56,254 nucleotides of DNA, from NCBI GenBank assembly GCA_018883125.1, contig VEQR01000010.1:1-56254 (forward strand), written 5' to 3'. Source of the stretch: Candidatus Kapaibacterium sp. (GTDB taxonomy: Bacteria; Bacteroidota; Ignavibacteria; Kapaibacteriales; Kapaibacteriaceae). The position numbers and the translations under genes are program-made. Shown piece after piece: positions 20,085 to 30,400 of the stretch (position 1 is its first letter; each line of letters starts with the position of its first letter). Under the pieces are notes generated by a model. It saw nothing but the letters and a program-made list of their open reading frames with translations, was not told where the DNA came from and searched no databases.

Positions 20085-22511
20085 TTAGCGAGCCACCACT
20101 ACTGACATCACAGCGCGATCGCCACCGTTGCTTGCAACAACCGTGTATGCACCTGATGTGAGCATCGAAGCATCAATGTTGACGACTTCCGTGCCGTTGA
20201 CCATGCCGTTGAACAGCGTGGCAACTTCCTGGCCGGCAGCGTTCACAACCGTCATGCGAACGTCACCGTTTGCACGCAGGCGGATCGACGATGCAGAGCT
20301 AACAGGGTTGGCACCGACAAGCGTCATACCGATCGCACCGGTTTCGCTGACGACGTCTGTTTCAACTGAGCTGGTGGAAGCCGTACCACGAAGCTGAACA
20401 ATTGCCTGAGCATCGTTGTTCGTAATGGACAGAGCTGCAGAAGCAGTCTTGGCCATCGTCGGGGCAAAGCGAACCGTTACCGTGCGGCTACCATTTGGTG
20501 CGATCACAACATTTGAACCATCAACACCACCTGCGGTGACCGAGAACATCGATGCATCGGTTCCCGTAAGGGTCATGGCCGAGATCTCGAGGTTGGCCTT
20601 ACCTGTGTTGGTGATTGTGAATGACTGATCCTTTGTGGAACCTGTTGCAACCGTGCCGAAGCTCAGCGACGTGTTGTTCAGCGAGATCGATGGACGATCG
20701 CCAGCCGGCATCAAATAGTCCAGAATACGCTGCATGAGAACCTTGCGAGCTGCTGCGTCGCTAACGTGCTCAACACCCCAAGCAGAATAAACTACGCGTC
20801 CCTGACCAGTATTCTGGTTGCGAATACCAACGAGATTTGTCGTCTTGTTATCCGAATACGACCAACCCACAGACTTTGAACCGGCATTCACCGAGAAAGC
20901 GTCCGTCACCTGGCAGTAATAGTTCCAAGCGGTTGTCGGACGGTTCAGATTCCAGACAGCTGCTGTTCCCTTATCATTCTGACCAATTGGCTCGCTCGCG
21001 ATGCCGTTCAGGGTGAATGGGGTGAGCGTGTTGCCCGAGTAGCGATTCGTCGTAGCAAGAAGCTTCAGACCAAGCGTCTCTGTGAGCCATGCATTGGCTT
21101 CTGGATATCCCGGCTGAGACTGATTATCAGGAAACGTAGCCACTACCATACCCATCGGAGCAGATACATACACACCCTTGCCTTGCGACGTCATCAGCAC
21201 GGCAAGCTGTGCAACACCTGGAATGCTGAACCGGCCATCAATACCAACGCAGAAGACACCGGCATCAAAATCCGTAGGCGGGAATGCCTGGAGTGCTTCA
21301 TTGGTTGCTGGGATGTACGCTACATCCTTTGCAAAGGATGTCTGAGCGGCCGTCAGATACTGACCGACACCACCCGAAGAGATGCCACCCCAAACAGCAA
21401 CGCGTGTGCCTTCGGTCAGATAACCGAACACACCCTTGCCATCCTTGCTGATACCATTCGAAACATTGGCAGCAGCAACAACTTCGATACCGGCAAAGCT
21501 TGCGGCATCTGGAGCTGTAGTTGTTGCCTTCACCTTCACTGAGCCGTTGGCTGGGATATCAAAAACGTCCTTATCGAGGGCAACCGACCAACCTGCTGCG
21601 CTGAGGGCGTCACCGTTGCTCACGGAGAGGGTCACCGAAAGAGGCTCAGACGTTGGGTTCTTCACCGTGAGGTTCTGCGTCTTGCTTGTCTTGCGTCCGA
21701 TCTTTTCCCACACTGTTCCATCAACAGTAAGAACTGGCTGATACACGATCAGGTTCGTACCGGCTTGGATGACTTCACGCGTGGAGTTGTTCTGGATGTA
21801 CGCGATAACGTACTGCTGACCTGAAGGCCAGGTTTCCTGTCCCTTGCGGGTGTATGTAAAGTCGAACGTCTGATCCTTCGTTGCATCGATAGCCAGTGCA
21901 GTGCCACCAGCATTCGGAAGCATTTTGTTCATGGCATCGTCCCACTCTGTTTCGCCGTTACTATTGGCAAGGCGAGATGGCAAGTCTGGGATCTCCACGT
22001 GGTACGATACGACAGCAACGTGAAGCTTGTGTGCCTTCAGATCAACGTTCGTTGTGACCTTAATCTTCACAGCGCCGCCGTCTGCAGTTGGCGTGTGAAT
22101 CACGTCGATCTTACATGGTGACTTCTTCGCGTTGTCAGCCTTGACCGCTGCAAGTACACTCGGCCCAGCAGAAGCGCTCAGACCAACCTTCTTGCCATTG
22201 AGGTATCCATCAGGAATACCGCTCACAGCATAGAAGTTCTTGCGAGCTTCGTTATCAACCGGATTGTCGAGGTTGAATGGGTCATTCGGAGCAGGCCAGT
22301 TCATGTGAAAACGAACAGAAACAACGCCATTGGCTGGCGAGATAACATCCTTGAGCATTACTCCAACGGGCGCACATGGTGGGCACGTAGCGCTGGTGAA
22401 TTCTTCAAGTACTGAAAGACGATCGTAGGTGTTCTGAGCAGAACTACCTGCGACACCGATGAGCAGGCCCATCATCACGACAAATGCCCGCATGAGTCCA
22501 CGTGTTTTCAT
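20085..22511 (-). CDS. Omp28-like secreted protein with thioredoxin motif and T9SS sorting domain
   Basis: An 808-residue exported protein. Signal peptide RAFVVMMGLLIGVAGSSAQ, then LEEFTSATCPPCAPVG, a thioredoxin-like CPPC site of the Omp28 type. A middle region of unknown fold follows. Around residues 630-720 is a choice-of-anchor D/ASPM-type Ig module (LSFGTVATGSTKDQSFTITN). The last 75 residues (VRMTVVNAAGQEVATLF to the final MSVVVAR) match T9SS type A sorting domains, so it is predicted to cross the outer membrane. The ATG at 22511 is preceded by AGGAG at 6 nt; upstream ATGs lack this. Confidence 0.85.
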   Translation of the reverse strand: MKTRGLMRAFVVMMGLLIGVAGSSAQNTYDRLSVLEEFTSATCPPCAPVGVMLKDVISPANGVVSVRFHMNWPAPNDPFNLDNPVDNEARKNFYAVSGIPDGYLNGKKVGLSASAGPSVLAAVKADNAKKSPCKIDVIHTPTADGGAVKIKVTTNVDLKAHKLHVAVVSYHVEIPDLPSRLANSNGETEWDDAMNKMLPNAGGTALAIDATKDQTFDFTYTRKGQETWPSGQQYVIAYIQNNSTREVIQAGTNLIVYQPVLTVDGTVWEKIGRKTSKTQNLTVKNPTSEPLSVTLSVSNGDALSAAGWSVALDKDVFDIPANGSVKVKATTTAPDAASFAGIEVVAAANVSNGISKDGKGVFGYLTEGTRVAVWGGISSGGVGQYLTAAQTSFAKDVAYIPATNEALQAFPPTDFDAGVFCVGIDGRFSIPGVAQLAVLMTSQGKGVYVSAPMGMVVATFPDNQSQPGYPEANAWLTETLGLKLLATTNRYSGNTLTPFTLNGIASEPIGQNDKGTAAVWNLNRPTTAWNYYCQVTDAFSVNAGSKSVGWSYSDNKTTNLVGIRNQNTGQGRVVYSAWGVEHVSDAAARKVLMQRILDYLMPAGDRPSISLNNTSLSFGTVATGSTKDQSFTITNTGKANLEISAMTLTGTDASMFSVTAGGVDGSNVVIAPNGSRTVTVRFAPTMAKTASAALSITNNDAQAIVQLRGTASTSSVETDVVSETGAIGMTLVGANPVSSASSIRLRANGDVRMTVVNAAGQEVATLFNGMVNGTEVVNIDASMLTSGAYTVVASNGGDRAVMSVVVAR

Positions 22512-22639
22512 CCACGTCTCCTGGTGTAATAGTGAAAATGTGAGTTTCGGATTAAGTCGGCGTAAAATACGACGTTTCACCATACTGCAAAGCCCCTTGA
22601 ACAAGACCTCACGGTCAAACGTTATCCACGTACGATACG

Positions 22640-24487
22640 CTATTTTTTACCCTTACCGGAACGGGGCTTACGCGCGTCCTGGTGAGACTGTCCGGGCAGC
22701 GAACGTCCCTGAGCTGCGGCCATCTCTTGGGCTTCCCGCATCTTCTTCTGCATCCAGGATTCCTTCTTTGGCATCTTCTTCAGGTCGGCCAGGGTTAGCT
22801 GGTTCTTGGAGAACTTCTTCTGCCAGATGGTCTGGCCAATGGCAACCACGTTGAAGACGAAGTAGTACAGGTTCAGTCCCGACGGAAGCGAGGAGAACAT
22901 CAGGGTAAGCATAACAGGCATCATGTACACCATAGCCTTCTGACGGGGGTCCGTCAGCGCCTGCTTCTGCTGGATGAACATCGTTGCGCCCATGAGCAGG
23001 GCCAGACCCGAGAAATGGTCGACGTTGAACAACGGAAGCTTGAACGGTAGCGACAGAATTACGTCAGGAACACTCAGGTCGGTGATCCACACCGGCAAGA
23101 ATCCTTGCTGACGCAGGTCGATGTTCAAGTTGAGCACCGAATAGAGGGCATAGAGAAATGGCATTTGAAGGAGAAGGGGCAGGCAGCCCCCTGCGGGATT
23201 GATTCCGTATTCGGAATAGATCTTCATGGTCTCCTGCTGTTGCCGCGTCATATCATCAGGAAATCGCTCTCGTACCTGACTAATAAGCGGGGCCACAAGC
23301 TGCATCTTCTTGGCCGACTCCACCTGTCCGATGGAGAGCGGGTAGAGAAGCACCTTCATGAGCAGTGCAAAGAGGAGAATCGCGATGCCGTAGTTCGGAA
23401 TGCCAAGGTGGATCAGCTTCAGCGTCGGAAGCATGAAGTACTCGCCGATCGGCTTGACGATCCACTTCCAGCCGAAATTCATGATGCCCGTCAGGCCATA
23501 AGCTCCAAGGGTATCATACTGCATCGGACCAACGTAGAGCCGCGATGTTACCCCGCCAGCCCCCTGCTTCAGGGGCACTTGGAGTCCAAGACCATATCGC
23601 TCCATGATTCCCTCTTGGGGCAGGCCAACCTTGATTCCGCTGACAGTAGCTTTCCCGGAGAAACCGGCCTCGGGAAGCATCGCCACGGCAAAGTACTTGG
23701 ACCTCGTAGCCACGAAATCGACGGATCCTTTGGACGTGTCGCGTCGCACATCAGTAAACGACTCGGCCTCGAACTCCGTGATGTTTCCCGCCTCGGAGAT
23801 AATGCCTACAGCATTGTTAGACTCGTCAACGCTGCTTTGTTCCTGGTAGCGAATTCCACCACGCCATTCAAGATGCACCTGCTGAGCACGCTTGTGCAGC
23901 ACGGATTCAAACCCCGACATCTGCAGACCGGCAACCACGTCATAATGATCCGCAGCAAATCGATATGTCCGCACGATGGTGCCACCAAAGTCTGTCGTGG
24001 CCGTGGCGGTGATCGTCACCGAATCTCCGGGCTTCACGTCAATCCGTTCCGACATCGCATCAAAGGTGAACGGCACATCCTTGGCCTTCACAGTATCGAG
24101 AATTCCACCCGAACCGATGGTGTCGTTCTTGGCGATGAACCAGAACCCGAACTCGTGCGCACCCGGCTGCACAATGTCTACCACGGCAGCGGGATTGGTC
24201 AGCCGATACCATGGCTTGTATTGCATCAGCTTCCACGAACGCACGGTGGCCCCGAAGGAGCTCAATCGGATCGTGTACAGCGGCGTTACCACCGTTAGTG
24301 TGCGCACCGGTGCCGGCACAAACTTTACGGGTGACTGCTCACCACCGTCAACGGCGGCGATGGTTTGTGCGACCGGCGTCTTCCCTTTCGGCTGGGCGAC
24401 AGGGGGCTTTGCAGGCTGCTGAAGAAACACCCATATCCCCACAACGAGGGAGATGAGAACGATGCCGATGATTGATTGACGATCCAT
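22640..24487 (-). CDS. yidC: Membrane protein insertase YidC
   Basis: A 615-residue insertase that folds proteins into the inner membrane with or without SecYEG. An N-terminal anchor (SIIGIVLISLVVGIWVFL) is followed by the large periplasmic beta domain (about residues 60-340). Five core helices follow, including YGIAILLFALLMKVLLYPL with the hydrophilic-groove region, and EYGINPAGGCLPLLLQMPFLYALY. The C-terminal tail is basic, ending KPRSGKGKK. The gene directly follows an octamer array that separates it from yidD, its usual neighbour. No good Shine-Dalgarno sequence is visible. Confidence 0.96.
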   Translation of the reverse strand: MDRQSIIGIVLISLVVGIWVFLQQPAKPPVAQPKGKTPVAQTIAAVDGGEQSPVKFVPAPVRTLTVVTPLYTIRLSSFGATVRSWKLMQYKPWYRLTNPAAVVDIVQPGAHEFGFWFIAKNDTIGSGGILDTVKAKDVPFTFDAMSERIDVKPGDSVTITATATTDFGGTIVRTYRFAADHYDVVAGLQMSGFESVLHKRAQQVHLEWRGGIRYQEQSSVDESNNAVGIISEAGNITEFEAESFTDVRRDTSKGSVDFVATRSKYFAVAMLPEAGFSGKATVSGIKVGLPQEGIMERYGLGLQVPLKQGAGGVTSRLYVGPMQYDTLGAYGLTGIMNFGWKWIVKPIGEYFMLPTLKLIHLGIPNYGIAILLFALLMKVLLYPLSIGQVESAKKMQLVAPLISQVRERFPDDMTRQQQETMKIYSEYGINPAGGCLPLLLQMPFLYALYSVLNLNIDLRQQGFLPVWITDLSVPDVILSLPFKLPLFNVDHFSGLALLMGATMFIQQKQALTDPRQKAMVYMMPVMLTLMFSSLPSGLNLYYFVFNVVAIGQTIWQKKFSKNQLTLADLKKMPKKESWMQKKMREAQEMAAAQGRSLPGQSHQDARKPRSGKGKK

Positions 24488-24498
24488 GAGGGAGAGGG

Positions 24499-24779
24499 AC
24501 GGAATGACTGAATGACTGAGTTACAGAATTACGGAGTTACGGAATGACGGAATTACGGAGTTACGGAATTACGGAGTTACCGAATGACGGAATTACGGAA
24601 GTACAGAAGTACAGAAGTACGGAAGTACAGAAGTACGGAAGTACAGAAGTACGGAAGTACAGAAGTACGGAAGTACAGAAGTACGGAAGTACAGAAGTAC
24701 GGAAGTACAGAAGTACGGAAGTACAGAAGTACGGAAGTACGGAAGTACGGAAGTACGGAAGTACCTAAGTACAGAATTA
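24499..24779. repeat. Long tandem octamer array (ACGGAAGT/ACAGAAGT)
   Basis: About 280 bp of 8-mer repeats. The right two thirds alternate ACGGAAGT and ACAGAAGT almost perfectly; the left third is degenerate, with ACGGAATT and ACGGAATG. The TAA stop of yidD (24777-24779) is formed inside the right end of the array, and the left end lies only about 12 bp from the yidC start. The whole yidD-yidC gap is therefore repeat. Confidence 0.96.
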
Positions 24780-25007
24780 CGAAGCGGGTGGGACAGGATC
24801 ATAGCCTCCTGGGTGTAGAGGGTGGCAGCGACCGATACGTTTGATGGCCATCACGGAACCGCGCAGAGCACCATGAATCTGGATTGCCTCCATTGCATAC
24901 GTGGAGCATGTTGGCTGAAAACGACATGACGAAGGCAACAGTGGAGAGATTGCCACCTTGTAGAACCGAATGCCGGCCGTTAGAAGAAGGACGACGGGAT
25001 TCTTCAT
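24777..25007 (-). CDS. yidD: Membrane protein insertion efficiency factor YidD
   Basis: A 76-residue protein with the family hallmarks: an amphipathic N-terminal helix ([20 protein letters not shown]), [15 protein letters not shown] with its conserved cysteines, and a [13 protein letters not shown] ending. It assists insertion by YidC. Its start overlaps the end of rnpA by ATGA. Its stop codon belongs to the adjoining octamer array. Confidence 0.95.
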   Translation of the reverse strand: MKNPVVLLLTAGIRFYKVAISPLLPSSCRFQPTCSTYAMEAIQIHGALRGSVMAIKRIGRCHPLHPGGYDPVPPAS

Positions 25008-25399
25008 GCACCTCCACGATGGAGCGGTGCGCGAAGTAGCTTGTCGAACGCATCAGCTATGTACGTTTCAACGTCGGCCAGATGCAGCCTCATCACCGAA
25101 GTAGGTGCTTGACGCCAATTGAGGATCAGCCGCGATATCCGACGGGCTTGAAGCTGATCTCCGCGTTCAGCGACCTGACGTCGGACACCTTCGCGTAGGA
25201 GGCGTTTGACGCGATTGCGGACTACGGCACGTGGAGCGATGCGCTTGGCGATGGTGACGCCAACCATTACTGATGCGGACTCTTCGTCGGACCCAGCCAT
25301 TGTAACGGCCGTTAATGACAACGGTCCGGCCGTCACACGACGTCCGGACCGAAGAGTTTCTTCGAATGCACCAAATCCCTTCAGTGGCCTGCAGAACAT
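25004..25399 (-). CDS. rnpA: Ribonuclease P protein component
   Basis: Protein subunit of RNase P, which trims tRNA 5' ends. The RNR signature is clear in [17 protein letters not shown], and the N-terminal region [21 protein letters not shown] is family-like. The ATG at 25399 gives 131 residues. The in-frame codons upstream (FQLGSR) also look homologous to RnpA N-termini, so a non-ATG start a few codons upstream is possible. It lies 29 bp after rpmH and overlaps yidD. Confidence 0.93.
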   Translation of the reverse strand: MFCRPLKGFGAFEETLRSGRRVTAGPLSLTAVTMAGSDEESASVMVGVTIAKRIAPRAVVRNRVKRLLREGVRRQVAERGDQLQARRISRLILNWRQAPTSVMRLHLADVETYIADAFDKLLRAPLHRGGA

Positions 25400-25428
25400 G
25401 CGGCTACCGAGCTGAAATCGCTTCGCTA

Positions 25429-25575
25429 TTAGCGAGCAAATCCAACAGCGATGCGGGCACGACCCTTTGCGCGACGGCGCGAAAGGACCTTGCGGCCGTT
25501 CTTGGATGCCATGCGTGCACGGAAACCGTGGGTGTTCACGCGGCGGCGTCGACTAGGCTGATATGTACGCTTCAT
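25429..25575 (-). CDS. rpmH: Ribosomal protein L34
   Basis: A 48-residue basic protein beginning [20 protein letters not shown] and ending with RIAVGFAR, a full-length L34 of the large ribosomal subunit. It heads the rpmH-rnpA-yidD-yidC cluster. A TATATTTG promoter lies 49 nt upstream. dnaA, often next to rpmH, is not here; a DUF3467 gene takes its place. Confidence 0.97.
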   Translation of the reverse strand: MKRTYQPSRRRRVNTHGFRARMASKNGRKVLSRRRAKGRARIAVGFAR

Positions 25576-25623
25576 GGGTGTTCTCGTCGTGTCGTTGTGT
25601 TGCGTTCAGGTGAGAATGAACTG

Positions 25624-25631
25624 CAAATATA
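25624..25631 (-). promoter_or_regulatory. Predicted -7 promoter element of rpmH
   Basis: TATATTTG on the minus strand matches TAnnTTTG and lies 48 nt before the rpmH start, just after the DUF3467 stop. Confidence 0.6.
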
Positions 25632-25638
25632 GGAAGGT

Positions 25639-25947
25639 TCAGTTGATATTCGTCACGCCGGGAGGGAACGGATTGTGCTGTCCGTCCACGTTGATCTCTC
25701 CGTACTGGTTCTCGTATTTGCCGATGTTATCGGCCAGAGCATGCAGAAGAAGTTTCGCATGCTGCGGCGTCATCACGATTCGAGCATGCACGCGGGCCTT
25801 GGGAACGCCCGGAAGGATGCGCGTGAAGTCAACGACGAATTCCGCCGGCGAGTGTGAAATGATCGCGAGGTTCGAGTAAATGCCTTCAGCTTCCTTTTCA
25901 CCAAGCTCGATGGTCATCTGCTGTTGTTCATTCTGTTCATTTGCCAT
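25639..25947 (-). CDS. DUF3467 domain-containing protein
   Basis: A 102-residue soluble protein that matches DUF3467 over nearly its whole length: YSNLAIISHSPAEFVVDFTRILPGVPKARVHARIVMTPQHAKLLLHALADNIGKYE. The family is common in Bacteroidota and has no known function. The start overlaps the 3' end of the TPR gene by 11 bp, so the two are translationally linked. Confidence 0.92.
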   Translation of the reverse strand: MANEQNEQQQMTIELGEKEAEGIYSNLAIISHSPAEFVVDFTRILPGVPKARVHARIVMTPQHAKLLLHALADNIGKYENQYGEINVDGQHNPFPPGVTNIN

Positions 25948-27445
25948 TGAGTTTGGCTCCCTTTGATTGTGCGTCTTTCATTTTGTCCGTCATTTTGTTT
26001 CGAGCGTACAGGCCCTCCATGACGCGGTAGTAGTTCGAATCTTTTGCGTACTTGGCTTCCAGGGCTTCAAGCTCGCTGATGAGAACCTTCACCCTCGGAG
26101 TGTCCTTGAGCACCTCGTACGTGTTCGCAAGCTCACCGATAACGATGAAGTCATCCTTGAATCGTGCCGACACTTTCCTGAGTTGCTCAAAGTACCCGGC
26201 AGCTTTCGTGAGCAGCTTCTTGTACGACGTATCCATCACGTGCTTTGGATTGTCATCCGTAAGCCTGACCTGCTCGCGTTGCTTGTCTGCTGCGAGATTC
26301 TTTGTCGCAGCCGCCCCCTCGTAGAGAGCAATCTCATTGTTTGGCTCGATGAAAAGGGCTTCCTCGCATACCTTGATGGCATCTTCGTACTTCTCAAGGT
26401 TACTGTACATGGACATCAATTGCAGACGAAGTTGGACCGACTTGGGTTCCTTGGCAATCTGCTTCTGCAGATCGGCAATGGCGGCGTCTCCCTTTCCGGA
26501 ACGCGTCAGTGACTGTGCTCGCAATGCGCTAAGCTCCTGATCATCTGGACGCACCTTCGCAACGATGTCGGCCCACTTGAGAGCATCCGCATAGTCTTCT
26601 CGAGCGTACTGAATGAAAGCAAGGTTCTTCAGCGGGTTGATCGAAAGAATACGGGCACGCTCCATTTCCTGCTGAGAAAGCGTTGACGGCGGATCATGTC
26701 GCCAGCCCTCAACAACGGCATCTGCGGAGCTTTCGGTGTAGGAGTAAATGAAGACCTTCTTGCCGGCCAGCGTAAAGGCGTCACCATACAGCACGCCCTT
26801 GTCAATGCTATCCATCTTCGTCTTTATCGGCGTACCAAGAATCTTGATCGCATCGCCACGCGTGCTGCCGAGTGTGATGCCGGCAGACGTCAGCGCATCA
26901 ATGCCGGCTTGCTCGGCCTGCCAGAACTTCGTGTACACTTCAACGGCAGCCGAGGTGTCCCCCATTTTTTCGAGGGTCTCACCAAGGTTACCGTATACCT
27001 CAGTGTACTCCGGCTTGATGCGAGTTGCGTTCTGAAAATTGTCGCGTGCCTCGGCAAGAAGTTTACGATCTCCTTTGGCCACCATCGCGTCATTGTACGC
27101 CTTGATTCCCTTGTTATACGCGGCGGCCCACTGCTGGAAGAGCGTCACGCCGATGATGTTGCGCTGTTCGGGCTTAAGATTCGGACTCGCAAGTGCCTTC
27201 TGATACGTGATCAGTGCGCTGTCGGACTGCTCCAGAGCATCATAGACGCCCCCTAACATGACGAGTGCCTCGGCATTGTCCGGATTCTGCGCAACCGCGC
27301 CGGAAAGTGCCTGCTTGGCCTTATTAAAATCCTTCTGCTGCATGGCACGGCGCGCCGTGGTCATTTCGGCCGAACCGCACTGGAAACCCTGCACCAGCAC
27401 CGCAGCAGCGATGGCGGCAGCATAGAGCACAGTAACACGTTTCAT
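25937..27445 (-). CDS. Exported tetratricopeptide-repeat protein
   Basis: A 502-residue protein with an N-terminal signal (RVTVLYAAAIAAAVLVQGFQC). The cysteine could be a relaxed lipobox, but GFQC is not canonical. TPR units cover about residues 30-190 and 280-390 (for example AKQALSGAVAQNPDNAEALVMLGGVYDAL and KNLAFIQYAREDYADALKWADIVAKVRPD). Between them is a module around residues 185-250 (GSTRGDAIKILGTPIKTKMD) that resembles SmpA/BamE-type small domains. A scaffold or assembly role in the envelope is likely but not shown. Confidence 0.82.
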   Translation of the reverse strand: MKRVTVLYAAAIAAAVLVQGFQCGSAEMTTARRAMQQKDFNKAKQALSGAVAQNPDNAEALVMLGGVYDALEQSDSALITYQKALASPNLKPEQRNIIGVTLFQQWAAAYNKGIKAYNDAMVAKGDRKLLAEARDNFQNATRIKPEYTEVYGNLGETLEKMGDTSAAVEVYTKFWQAEQAGIDALTSAGITLGSTRGDAIKILGTPIKTKMDSIDKGVLYGDAFTLAGKKVFIYSYTESSADAVVEGWRHDPPSTLSQQEMERARILSINPLKNLAFIQYAREDYADALKWADIVAKVRPDDQELSALRAQSLTRSGKGDAAIADLQKQIAKEPKSVQLRLQLMSMYSNLEKYEDAIKVCEEALFIEPNNEIALYEGAAATKNLAADKQREQVRLTDDNPKHVMDTSYKKLLTKAAGYFEQLRKVSARFKDDFIVIGELANTYEVLKDTPRVKVLISELEALEAKYAKDSNYYRVMEGLYARNKMTDKMKDAQSKGAKLNGK

Positions 27446-27463
27446 CGCTGATGTCCTTCGGTG

Positions 27464-30400
27464 TTATCGAGAGGTGCGAAGATACGCTTCGGACTGGTCC
27501 CGCGTTTCGGTGATGATTCCGTAGATCAGCTTTTCGGTCTTCTCCCGTGCCTTGACAACCTTGGACATGAGCTCACGGGCGTGTGTGGCCTGTGTATCTC
27601 CCGGACGTCCGAGATAGCCGTTGACCTCTCCGTAGAGTCCGGCAATGGTTTCGCGAAGCTGCTCTTCACCTGAGAGCCCCATCATGCTTGGACGGGTGTT
27701 AACGAGTGTGGCGTTGAGCGCAACCAGCGAATCACGCAGGACGGCAGCATCAGCCCCCTGACGCAGTGCTAGGGTGTCTATGGCCGACTGCACGCGATAG
27801 GTGGTAACGGCAAGATCCTCGAACATCCATGTGAGATCACTCATCAGTGCCTTCTGCTGATCCATTTCGCTGATCGTGAAGCCGAGTGTGGTATCGGTAA
27901 CGATGCGGATCCTGGTGGTGAAAATCTGGCCACCCTTATCGAACTCAAGGATGTAGGATCCCTCATCGAGAAGCGGACCATTGAAAGCACCGAAGGCACC
28001 TGAGACCTTGGACCGTGGAGAGATAGGAGCCGGACGCGACAGTGGCACGTCGATAACGTTCAGCCCCTTTCGCGTTGATGCCGGAACGGTACGGATGACC
28101 TTGCCGGACGTATCCTTGATGCGGATCACGAAGTTGCCACGCATGTGCTTGTCCTTCAGCACATACCAGATGCGCGGGGCATCAGACTTGTCTTCACCGG
28201 AAAATTCGCCGTCGCCGCCAAACCAGCGGTTGCCGGGCTTGCCATAGGTACGAGGGAAGGGGCGCGGCGGAATGATGGTAAGATCACTGCCGGACGACGT
28301 AGCATCGAATGAGCGAAGCACATCGAGGTTATCGATGATGAAGATGCCCCGACCGTGCGTGGCGAGAACTAACTCCTGTTCCCGTTCCTGAACCGCGATG
28401 TCTCGCACGGCCACCATTGGCAGACGGTTGCGGAAGTGGATCCACGATGAACCGCCGTTGTTGGAGATGTAGAGGCCGTTCTCCGTTCCCAGGTACAGAC
28501 TCGACGCCGCACGAGGATCCTGGCGGACAACATGGGCATATCCCCTGATGTTCGGTGTGGCAAGGGGCTTCCAGGTCGTACCCATGTCGGTTGTCATATA
28601 CACGTAGGACGTCATGTCCCCCGTCATGTGGCCGTCAAAGGTCACAAAGCACGTTGAGTCATGATGCGCTGATGGCTCAACGCTCGAAACCCAGGTATTC
28701 TTGGGCAGACCCGGGACGTTGGCCACAACATTGCGCCAGGTTGTACCGCCATCAGCCGTTACCTGCAGATTGCCGTCGTCGGTGCCCGTCCAGATGATGG
28801 ATTCTTTCCGGGGCGACTCTGCGATGGTAAACACCGTGCAGTGATTTTCAGCCGACGAGTTGTCAACCGTCAGTCCCCCGCTCTCGGTCTGCGAGAGCTT
28901 GGTTGAGTCGTTCGTTGTCAGATCCGGCGATATCCTCTTCCACGTTTCGCCAAGGTTGGTCGAGCGGTGCACGTACTGCGATCCCACATAGACCACGCCG
29001 GGTTTTGTGCCACGAATGATCGGCGAGTTCCAGTTGTAGCGAAGCTTCAGCGAACCATCATCGGGCTTTGGAGCAACAGTCTTGGACTGACCGGTCTTGG
29101 TGTTCGTGCGGACGATGTTACCGCCTTGCGACTCCCAGAAGACGATGTCCGGGTTGCCACGATCCACGGTTACATGGAATCCATCGCCCCCTCCCACAAG
29201 ATTCCAGTCGCCATTGGCAATGCCGCCCGGCTTGCGCGATGGTCCGTACCAGGAACTGTTGTCTTGCAGACCACCATAGACGCGATATGGATCCTGATCA
29301 TCCACGGTAACGTGATAGAACTGACCAAGCGGAAGGTTGCCGAACATGCGCACCGACTTACCGCGATCGAACGACTCGTGCAGTCCGCCGTCGGTGCCGA
29401 TGAGCAGGTGATCGGAGTTGGCCGGATCTACCCAAACGGCATGATGGTCGCTGTGGGCCGCATTGGCAACGGCACCAAACGTTGCGCCGCCATCATCGCT
29501 GCGGTAGAGGCTCACGCCGTGCTTATAGATGACGTCCTTGTTGTTGGGGTCGCATACAATGCGCGAGAAGTAAAAGGGGCGAATGTCAACGGCCGATCCG
29601 ACGTACCGGCGCGACCACGTCAGCCCACCATCGGTGCTGACGTAGAGTCCCGATTCCTTGGCCTCGACGCTTGCATAGACAAGCTTGGAGTCCTTTGGTG
29701 ACATGGCAAGTGCCACGCGTCCAATATCACCGGTGGGAAGCCCCTTGCTCATCTTTGTCCACGTTGACCCGCCATCGGTCGACCGATAGATGCCCCCTAT
29801 CGGACCACCCGATGAGAACGAATGCGGCGTACGCCGGAAAGACCACATCGAGGCCAGCATGAGCTTGGGGTTCTTGGGATCGATAATAACGTCGGTGCAG
29901 CCGGTTCGTCCATCCCCTGCCAGGACCTTCGTCCACGTTGCTCCGAAATCCGTCGTGCGGTACAGTCCTCGGTGGTCGCTGTCGTTGAACAGCGGCCCCG
30001 GCGCGGCCACAAAGACCGTTGCAGGATTTTTGGGATGGATCGCGATCATCGCGATGCGCTCCGTTGAATCTAGCCCAACCTTCGACCACGTCTTACCTGC
30101 ATCGGTGGTGCGGAAAAGACCTTCCCCTACCGACACGGAGTTGCGCGTCCATGGTTCGCCGGTGCCCACCCAGACCGTGTCCGGGCGCACCTGATCGATC
30201 CTGATGGCCCCGATCGACTGAGGATATTCATCGAAGATCGGCGAGAATGATACGCCGCCATTGGTACTCTTCCACACGCCCCCGCCGGCAGCGCCGACGT
30301 AGATCTTCTCGGGTGCGGTGTCAACCACGGCGATGTCGCTGATGCGTCCGCTCATTACGGCCGGCCCGATCGATCGGGCACGGACCGCCGAAAAGGCGTT

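Noticed and set aside
23105-24298. A 397-codon open frame on plus, opposite yidC
   Set aside because: It lies wholly within yidC on the other strand, has no homology pattern, and arises from the codon bias of this GC-rich genome.
24544-24844. Open frames across the octamer array (TEVQKYGS-type repeats)
   Set aside because: They are translations of an 8-mer tandem array that is open in several frames; no start signals or downstream domain.
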